Shown here in pieces: positions 37,984-43,265 of a stretch of 43,265 nucleotides of DNA. The first letter of the stretch is position 1, and every line of letters starts with the position of its first letter. This DNA comes from a virus. The stretch lies in the IMG/VR virus record IMGVR_UViG_3300017963_000121, positions 1-43,265 of that record; one strand, given 5' to 3'. A model generated the notes under the pieces. That model was not told where the DNA came from and searched no databases. It saw nothing but the letters and a program-made list of their open reading frames with translations. The position numbers and the translations under genes were made by a program.

Positions 37984-38417
37984 TGTTACCGAAATACTGG
38001 CGGCTTAGAATGATTAACGAGACGGGCCAGACGATGACCTATGCCGACGGCGCGAGGATAGCGATAAGGGTCCAGCCGTGGAAGCTCGTATCGGGCGTAC
38101 TGACCTACGGTACGGTCATAACCGAGGACCTGGGGTTCGGGGCGGGCGAGACCATAGCCGACGACGGCGAGGTCGAGGGTACTGTCGTCAATAACTCATC
38201 TGATCTTTACTGGGGCGCCAACGGTACGTTCGAGATTACGCACGACCTGGACGCGGCCAGCGGGGTGTGCAGATTGTACTTCGAGGGCTCGGACAACGAC
38301 GGTAACTGGCCTTCCGATACGGACGATTTCGATATAACGGACCTGAGGCAGTTGAAGGTTCTTCCTATAGATAATTCGGGCGCGGACAAGTCAAGGAGTG
38401 TGAACTTTGTACTCTAA
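37983..38417 (+). CDS. Beta-rich hypothetical virion protein
   Basis: 144 residues with Gly/Asp-rich strands (YWRLRMINETGQTMTYADGA, LYWGANGTFEITHDLD, RLYFEGSDNDGNWP). Likely a small beta-sandwich and part of the appendage set with the flanking LamG and beta-helix genes. It overlaps the next gene by 11 bases. Confidence 0.5.
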   Translation: MLPKYWRLRMINETGQTMTYADGARIAIRVQPWKLVSGVLTYGTVITEDLGFGAGETIADDGEVEGTVVNNSSDLYWGANGTFEITHDLDAASGVCRLYFEGSDNDGNWPSDTDDFDITDLRQLKVLPIDNSGADKSRSVNFVL

Positions 38418-39237
38418 TTTACAGCCATATGTACCGGACAGAAAGCCGCCGATGGGTGCGATACTCAATCCGCACCTGGCGATAAATAGGGGGCTGGTCC
38501 TCGATATGATTATGTGGGAGGGGGCGGGTGGAAAAGTATTTGATTTGAGCGGGAACGGCATAGATTTAAGTTTTACTAATTCTCCTGTTTGGTCAAAAAG
38601 CAGTTTAGGTTCTTGTGTATTATTTGATGATGGAAGTAGTCAATATGCTGTAAGTACCAATACTTCAGTCACAGATTATCCTCTTACTATGGTTGCATGG
38701 TTCATATCAGATGATGATACGGCAACACAGACAGTCATGTCGATTTCTGATGCGGCAGATAACGACCATCAGGATGCACTATTGTTATGGGGAAGTGTTG
38801 CAGGTGACTATGTAGGAGCAGAGACAAGGGCAGGTGGTGCATGGGTAGGGCCGAAAACAACAGTTCCTTTTGTTGCTAACCAGTTACATTGCATAGCAGG
38901 AGTATTCAGGTCAACTACGAGCAGAGAAGTTTATTTGGATGGTGGCAATAAAGTAACGGACACAGGCGAGGCCATACCAACTGCAAGAACCCGTATTGGA
39001 ATTGGTGCTTTAACTGATATAAATCCATCTGCTTATATGTCGGGCAAAGTAGTTTTTGCTTTACTTTACAATCGTGCCCTCTCAGCTTCCGAAATAGCCC
39101 AACTCTACCGAGAGCCGTTCTGCGGGTTCCGCTGGCCGAATATCGTCGAGCTTGCCGCTTATGTGGCGGCGGGCGGAATGAATATGCCTTTATTAATGCA
39201 GCAGATGGGCCAGTTCGATGGGGGTATGGCGGCATGA
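38407..39237 (+). CDS. LamG-domain receptor-binding-like protein
   Basis: 276 residues from TTG 38407 (or ATG 38452). The LamG fold is marked by LVLDMIMWEGAGGKVFDLSG, LTMVAWFISDDDTATQTVMS, REVYLDGGNKV and YNRALSASEIAQLYREPF. The DNA of about 38560-39060 is far more AT-rich than the flanks, as if the binding domain had been exchanged from another source. It probably binds a host surface sugar. Start choice is uncertain. Confidence 0.6.
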   Translation: MYSNLQPYVPDRKPPMGAILNPHLAINRGLVLDMIMWEGAGGKVFDLSGNGIDLSFTNSPVWSKSSLGSCVLFDDGSSQYAVSTNTSVTDYPLTMVAWFISDDDTATQTVMSISDAADNDHQDALLLWGSVAGDYVGAETRAGGAWVGPKTTVPFVANQLHCIAGVFRSTTSREVYLDGGNKVTDTGEAIPTARTRIGIGALTDINPSAYMSGKVVFALLYNRALSASEIAQLYREPFCGFRWPNIVELAAYVAAGGMNMPLLMQQMGQFDGGMAA

Positions 39238-40562
39238 GCATGAGACCAGTAAAGAAAGGCTCGACGGACCAGTCTGTTGTTATCCGGATTATCGACAGCT
39301 CCGACGGGACACCGGAACCGGCGGTCGAGCACAATACGGCCGGTATAGACCTCTGGTACAGGAAAGAGGGCGCGACGAAGACGAGTATAACGGAGGCGGC
39401 CCTTGCGGCCCTTGATTCGGCCCACAGCGACGGAGGTATAGAGCATATAGGAGACGGATACTATCGGCTGGACCTGCCGGACGCCGCCTTTGCTGCGGGC
39501 GCCGACGGCGTTATGGTCGGCGGAACGGTTACGGGAATGATAGTAATAGGCTGCTACGTTCCACTCGTCGATTACGATCCTTACGATTCCGTCAGGGCGG
39601 GCCTGACGGCAATGCCGAACGCGGCGGCCGACGCCGCCGGCGGCCTGCCGGTAAGCGATGCGGGCGGGCTCGACCTGGATACACTGCTTTCACGGCTGAC
39701 CGCTAATGTGGCGACTGAGGCCAAGCAGGACACCATCGATACGGTGGTCGATGCGATCAAGGCAAAGACGGACAATCTGCCTGCTGACCCGGCGGACGAT
39801 TCGGATATCGATACTCAGCTTGCGGCGATCAGCTCGGCCATATCGGGTCTGAATGACCTGTCCGCGGCCGATGTGAACGCCGAGGTGGATACGGCGCTTC
39901 AGGAAATACACCTGGACCACTTGCTTGCCGCCGATTACGACCCTGCCTCGAAGCCGGGTATTGCGACTGCCCTGCTGAACGAGCTTGTCGAGAACGACGG
40001 CGGGGTTTCGAGGTTTACACAGAACGCTTTAGAGCAGTCGCCGTCCGGGGGGACCAATCCGAACGTGCTTGTGACTACTACGATTGCATCGGTGACGAGC
40101 CAGACGGAATTCGTACTGACGGCCGGCTCGAACGATGATGATGCCTATAAGGACCAGGCGGTCGTTCTTTACGATGCATCGGACAGTGATTATCCGAGTA
40201 TAAGAAAGGCGACGGCATATACCGGAGGCTCGAAGACCCTGACGATAGATTCTGCGCCTGACTTTACTATTGTCGGCGGGGACGGTGTGAAGATATTCGT
40301 GACGGCGCCCGGCACGACGGCGCCGACTACGTCGGAGATAGTCAGTGCGTGGCTGGCGGCGACCGGGGTGACTGTAGGCGGTACGTGGACGATGGCCGAC
40401 TGGCTGAAGATGCAGATCGCCCTGGCGGGCGGTAATTTCAGGGACAAGTCCGGCAGCTCCGGCGTGTACGAGATACTTGACCCGGACGACGGCTCGACGG
40501 TGATAGCGGAGGCGGCGGTATCAGAGACTACGCCGTACTGGCAGCTTACGAAGAAAATTTAG
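39234..40562 (+). CDS. Two-module virion protein, paralogue of 36300 gene
   Basis: 442 residues. The start KKGSTDQSVVIRIIDSSDGT and GDGYYRLDLPDAAFAAGADG match domain 1 of the 36300 protein, and VLVTTTIASVTSQTEFVLTA with VFKIFVTAP-like end matches its domain 2. Between them lies a helical linker (LSRLTANVATEAKQDTIDTV). BppU-like and lower-baseplate proteins of other siphophages use such N-terminal modules. It lacks a signal peptide. Confidence 0.6.
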   Translation: MSMRPVKKGSTDQSVVIRIIDSSDGTPEPAVEHNTAGIDLWYRKEGATKTSITEAALAALDSAHSDGGIEHIGDGYYRLDLPDAAFAAGADGVMVGGTVTGMIVIGCYVPLVDYDPYDSVRAGLTAMPNAAADAAGGLPVSDAGGLDLDTLLSRLTANVATEAKQDTIDTVVDAIKAKTDNLPADPADDSDIDTQLAAISSAISGLNDLSAADVNAEVDTALQEIHLDHLLAADYDPASKPGIATALLNELVENDGGVSRFTQNALEQSPSGGTNPNVLVTTTIASVTSQTEFVLTAGSNDDDAYKDQAVVLYDASDSDYPSIRKATAYTGGSKTLTIDSAPDFTIVGGDGVKIFVTAPGTTAPTTSEIVSAWLAATGVTVGGTWTMADWLKMQIALAGGNFRDKSGSSGVYEILDPDDGSTVIAEAAVSETTPYWQLTKKI

Positions 40563-40609
40563 AATTTAGAACCTGTGCCATAGGTATTAAGAATTGAGAA
40601 TTAGGGATT

Positions 40610-41038
40610 GTGACATTATACGGTAATAATCCGGGCGCTCTGGCCACCAGGGGCAGGCTGATATCGATACCCCACCCGGGGACCGAGACGACCGAGGGCG
40701 ACAACGATTTCGATACGGCGGCGATAGGCGCACGCTCGGCCCTGCTCGATGCGTTCGGGGTTTCGGCAACGTACCGGCCGGGCGTATTGAACCGCTCGAT
40801 TACCGTTATCGTTCGCCACGTAACCGATGCCGGGCAAGTGGCGACGGGTTCGAGGAAGCGGAGCCCTGTAGTCCATATAAAGGCGGCGAACGATTCGGCG
40901 ATAGGGATATCGGCCGAAGAGTTCGAGCAGGGCCAGCTTATAGATGCGCCGCCGCGCAAGGGTGCGGAAAGCCGGACCTTCCGGCTGGCTTCGATAGTGA
41001 AGCAGTCGGCGGCGTTCGTTACGTACGAGTGTCATTAA
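40610..41038 (+). CDS. Head-tail connector (lambda FII-like)
   Basis: GTG start at 40610, 142 residues: FGVSATYRPGVLNRSITVIV, then AEEFEQGQLIDAPPRKGAES. This is the small beta-barrel pattern of FII-type stoppers/adaptors that cap the portal. The position, before Z and U, agrees with lambda order. Confidence 0.65.
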   Translation: MTLYGNNPGALATRGRLISIPHPGTETTEGDNDFDTAAIGARSALLDAFGVSATYRPGVLNRSITVIVRHVTDAGQVATGSRKRSPVVHIKAANDSAIGISAEEFEQGQLIDAPPRKGAESRTFRLASIVKQSAAFVTYECH

Positions 41039-41085
41039 AGGAATTCAAATATTCAAATATTAAATATTCAAATATTAAATCTGAC

Positions 41086-41649
41086 ATGCTGGCGGTAAAG
41101 ATTGAAATAACAAAGGGCAGCCTGAAAGAGGCATCGCACGTCCTTCGTGCGATACCGCGGGCGATGCCGCGTGTGATGAGAAGGGCGATTAATCGGACGG
41201 TAGATTCGGCGGGCACCGACCTTAAGCGGAGGGTGGGCAAGGAGATTACCGCAAAAAAATCGGAGATAGCAAAAGGGATAAGCAAGCGGAAGGCGTCACT
41301 GTCGAGACTTCTCGGTACTATAAGGGCGAGGTTTTACCGGCCGGGACTGCTCGGCTTCGCAGGCACCAAGCAGACCAAGCGCGGAGTGACGTACCGGATA
41401 AGCAGGAGAGGGGGCAGGAAAAGGATCGAGCACGGCTTTATTACGAGGATGCAGACCGGGCACCGCGGTGTGTTCGTTCGTAAGGGCGCCGAGCGGCTTC
41501 CTATAGCAGAGGCCAGAGGGCCTTCTATATGGCAGGTGATTACCGATACGGCGGGCCTGCTTAAAAATGTAACGGATACGGCGGGCGATAAGCTCGGAAA
41601 GCATATAAACGATCAGATAGGCGTCGAGCTTCGCCGCTGGCGTGCCTGA
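41086..41649 (+). CDS. Minor tail protein Z-like
   Basis: ATG 41086, 187 residues, strongly basic: LRAIPRAMPRVMRRAINRTV, KRRVGKEITAKKSEIAKGIS, GFITRMQTGHRGVFVRKG. This is the GPZ / prophage minor tail Z pattern. It acts in tail completion at the head-proximal end. A longer reading frame from 41029 covers AT-rich repeat text and is not favoured. Confidence 0.75.
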   Translation: MLAVKIEITKGSLKEASHVLRAIPRAMPRVMRRAINRTVDSAGTDLKRRVGKEITAKKSEIAKGISKRKASLSRLLGTIRARFYRPGLLGFAGTKQTKRGVTYRISRRGGRKRIEHGFITRMQTGHRGVFVRKGAERLPIAEARGPSIWQVITDTAGLLKNVTDTAGDKLGKHINDQIGVELRRWRA

Positions 41650-41778
41650 CAGGCACATTAATTTTAGGATGCGTTATTTTGCTTATATGAATTTAGAAGG
41701 GATACGAAGCACAAATAAGAATTAGTCCGCGGAGCGGCTCATATTATTTTAGCCGCCGCGGCGATTGAGCGGAATAAC

Positions 41779-42246
41779 ATGAGTGAGCCGATAGTAGAGC
41801 AGATTTCCGACTGGATAAACGATGCGATCCAGGGCGTTCAGGACCCGGACAAGACGCTTACGCTCAAAGCGGTGCGCCCGACTATCCTAGACTGGGACGT
41901 CGGCAACTATGCGCACGGCGATGTGATTATCGAGATAAGCTCGGTGGATACCGAGAAAAAGTCCACTACCGGCTCGCGGTACGAGACGGGTATATGGTCG
42001 CTCTACGGGATAATAACGACCCTGCCTGCGAATACGGCGGTCGATACGGTGCTCAGCCGCATGGCCGAGACTATCAGGAGGACCTTACTGGCGGGCAATG
42101 CTGGCGGTCAGGCGTGCGGAGGGCTGGCACTGGGTATAGACTGCCCGGAGGTCAATTACGCTGCGGGCCCGGGCTGCGCGGTGGTGGAGGTAGGTGTTGC
42201 GGTAGACTATCCGACCGGATTGTATGACGGTTATGCGGCGCCGTAG
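41779..42246 (+). CDS. Tail terminator, gpU-like
   Basis: 155 residues beginning MSEPIVEQISDWINDAIQGV. The mixed alpha/beta composition, length and position before the tail tube gene fit the gpU tail terminator, which stops tube growth and binds the head. No single decisive motif is seen. Upstream, 41650-41778 is AT-rich followed by CCGCGGAGCGG text. Confidence 0.65.
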   Translation: MSEPIVEQISDWINDAIQGVQDPDKTLTLKAVRPTILDWDVGNYAHGDVIIEISSVDTEKKSTTGSRYETGIWSLYGIITTLPANTAVDTVLSRMAETIRRTLLAGNAGGQACGGLALGIDCPEVNYAAGPGCAVVEVGVAVDYPTGLYDGYAAP

Positions 42247-42310
42247 ATATTTAGAATTTAGAACCTGTGCCATAGGTATTGAGAATGCTTAATTTGAAAG
42301 GATAAAAAAA

Positions 42311-42721
42311 ATGACAACGAATGCGATAAAGCTGGCCGGTGCAGTGCTGACGTTTAACGGTAATACCATCGGCGAGATCCAGAGCCTGAGCGGGACGAGG
42401 ACGCGGACTATTATTCCGATCCACTCGTGCGACAGCGTGGACAATGCGGTCGAGAAGATAGCGGGCGCGCTCGACGAGGGCGAGGTGACTTTCCACTGCG
42501 TTTACGACGGCTCTTCGGGCGGGGTCTATAACGACCTTAATACCGATTTCCAGGCGGGAACGAAGGGGACCTGCCTTATCACTTACAGCGACACCTCGAG
42601 CCATTCGTGTGACGGTATTATATCCAGTCTCGGCCTGCCTTCGGGAGAATCGGACGGCGAGGTCGGGGTCGATGTGACTATAGCGTTCAGCGGTAAGGCG
42701 ACCTATACGGACGTGGCGTAG
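42311..42721 (+). CDS. Major tail (tube) protein, gpV-like
   Basis: 136 residues behind GAAAGGA: LAGAVLTFNGNTIGEIQSLS, ALDEGEVTFHCVYDGSSGGV, GEVGVDVTIAFSGKATYTDV. This is the typical short beta-barrel tube subunit that stacks in hexamers. It is preceded by the acctgtgccataggtat word at about 42262. Confidence 0.75.
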   Translation: MTTNAIKLAGAVLTFNGNTIGEIQSLSGTRTRTIIPIHSCDSVDNAVEKIAGALDEGEVTFHCVYDGSSGGVYNDLNTDFQAGTKGTCLITYSDTSSHSCDGIISSLGLPSGESDGEVGVDVTIAFSGKATYTDVA

Positions 42722-42775
42722 GCGGCGGCGAGCCGGCTTTCGAGTGCTTTGTGCGGTTTTGCGAAAGGATTGGCC

Positions 42776-43069
42776 ATGTTAAATAATGGTGACATAATCG
42801 AGTACATAAGGGACGTATCGGAGCCGGCCAGCCAGAAAGGATCGGCGGGCCAGATAAAGACCGTAGGGCGCGGGATGACCAGATTCCATGCCAGGCTGTT
42901 ATTAAAGGGCGGTTATATAAGGCCGTACGATCCGGACAATCCGCTGGTTATCGAGGCCGAAGAAGAAAACGAAAGGAGCTCTAATGCCGGAAAAGAAGCA
43001 GATCAAGAAGGCGATAATGGACCTTCGGGAGCAGATCCCGAAGGAGGAGATGACGATAGCGGGCTGTAA
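42776..43069 (+). CDS. Small tail-region protein with acidic tail
   Basis: ATG 42776, 97 residues: NNGDIIEYIRDVSEPASQKG, MTRFHARLLLKGGYIRPYDP and an acidic low-complexity end (GADPEGGDDDSGL). It lies between tube and chaperone genes and overlaps the chaperone by 86 bases in another frame. No family recognised. Confidence 0.55.
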   Translation: MLNNGDIIEYIRDVSEPASQKGSAGQIKTVGRGMTRFHARLLLKGGYIRPYDPDNPLVIEAEEENERSSNAGKEADQEGDNGPSGADPEGGDDDSGL

Positions 43070-43265
43070 GGTTTGGGTGCACGGACTTACCGGCTATCAG
43101 ATGGAGGAGTGGCGGCTGATGCGGAACAGTGACGGCGCCGATGCGCGTCTTTCCGGCGCGAAGCTGGTGCAGCTCGCCATGAGGGACGCCGAAGGCGTTC
43201 GTATATTCGAGCCAAACGAGCTGACAATTATCGCAGGACTGCCGGCAAGCGATACCGAGCCGATA
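42984..43265 (+). CDS. Tail assembly chaperone (gpG-like), 5' part; continues at base 1
   Basis: ATG at 42984 follows a good AGGAG and opens a frame that runs off the window end and continues at base 1 to the stop at 298-300, giving 152 residues in all. Its place between the tail tube gene and the tape measure, plus a downstream overlapping -1 frame, is the classic lambda G/GT arrangement. Such proteins coat the tape measure during tail assembly and are absent from the finished virion. The residues do not give a family match by eye, so the call rests on synteny and frameshift architecture. It overlaps the end of the 97-residue gene before it. Confidence 0.75.
   Translation, partial: MPEKKQIKKAIMDLREQIPKEEMTIAGCKVWVHGLTGYQMEEWRLMRNSDGADARLSGAKLVQLAMRDAEGVRIFEPNELTIIAGLPASDTEPI
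43143..43265. repeat. Direct terminal repeat, right copy
   Basis: Exact copy of bases 1-123. An overlap of this length is usual when an assembler closes a circular contig. A physical short terminal repeat is possible but not needed to explain it. Confidence 0.95.

Overview
The window is one complete, circular phage genome of about 43.14 kb. Bases 1-123 are repeated exactly at 43143-43265, and the tail-chaperone gene reads through the junction in frame. The gene set is that of a temperate, lambda-like siphovirus (Caudoviricetes). It has a Nu1-type small terminase, a GpA-type large terminase, gpW, a lambda-type portal, a protease with a nested scaffold, decoration and coat proteins, FII/Z/U/V-like connectors and tail tube, a G/GT frameshift pair, tape measure, and L/K/J-like tail tip proteins. 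A tyrosine integrase lies beside a tRNA-Gly 3' fragment (attP). The host is an uncultivated bacterium. AT-rich intergenic strings and the overall style recall planctomycete-like metagenomic genomes, but this is a weak inference.

Layout. 42984 through the junction to 9015: tail chaperones, tape measure, tail tip and a small membrane protein. 9016-10475 (minus): lipoprotein, Zn-finger protein and a DNA-binding-like protein, opposite a divergent ribbon-helix-helix gene with an operator-like region. 10667-15521: early/accessory genes, including two strong RNA structures, a radical SAM protein and a replication-like protein. 15544-17345: integrase, attP and a long structured non-coding stretch. 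17450-21924: dense small-gene operon with many Zn-ribbon proteins, a second radical SAM protein, an AP2-domain protein, then a TnpB/Cas12-like protein and a coupled 99-residue protein. 22023-22636: a CRISPR array of nine perfect 36-bp repeats plus one truncated repeat. 22638-25714: terminase. 25801-28338: an AT-rich cassette inserted between terL and gpW, carrying a lone Cas2 with its own consensus promoter and terminator. 28472-34196: head module. 34304-40562: a block inserted between coat protein and FII, with three signal-peptide proteins and LamG-type proteins. 40610-43069: connectors and tail tube.

The system most worth attention is the phage-encoded CRISPR locus. The effector is a compact TnpB/Cas12 relative in which the RuvC-I Asp aligns with Lys, the RuvC-II Glu aligns with Tyr (or is shifted by one), and the zinc ribbon and a clear RuvC-III are missing. 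It is therefore probably a guide-directed binder rather than a nuclease. The array starts about 100 bp after the 99-residue gene that is translationally coupled to it. Spacer 5, read antisense, encodes nine residues of which eight match this phage's own head-protease protein, at only about 62% nucleotide identity. The natural target is therefore probably the same gene in a related phage. With a Cas2 but no Cas1 visible, this looks like a streamlined inter-phage interference system that may silence rather than cut.
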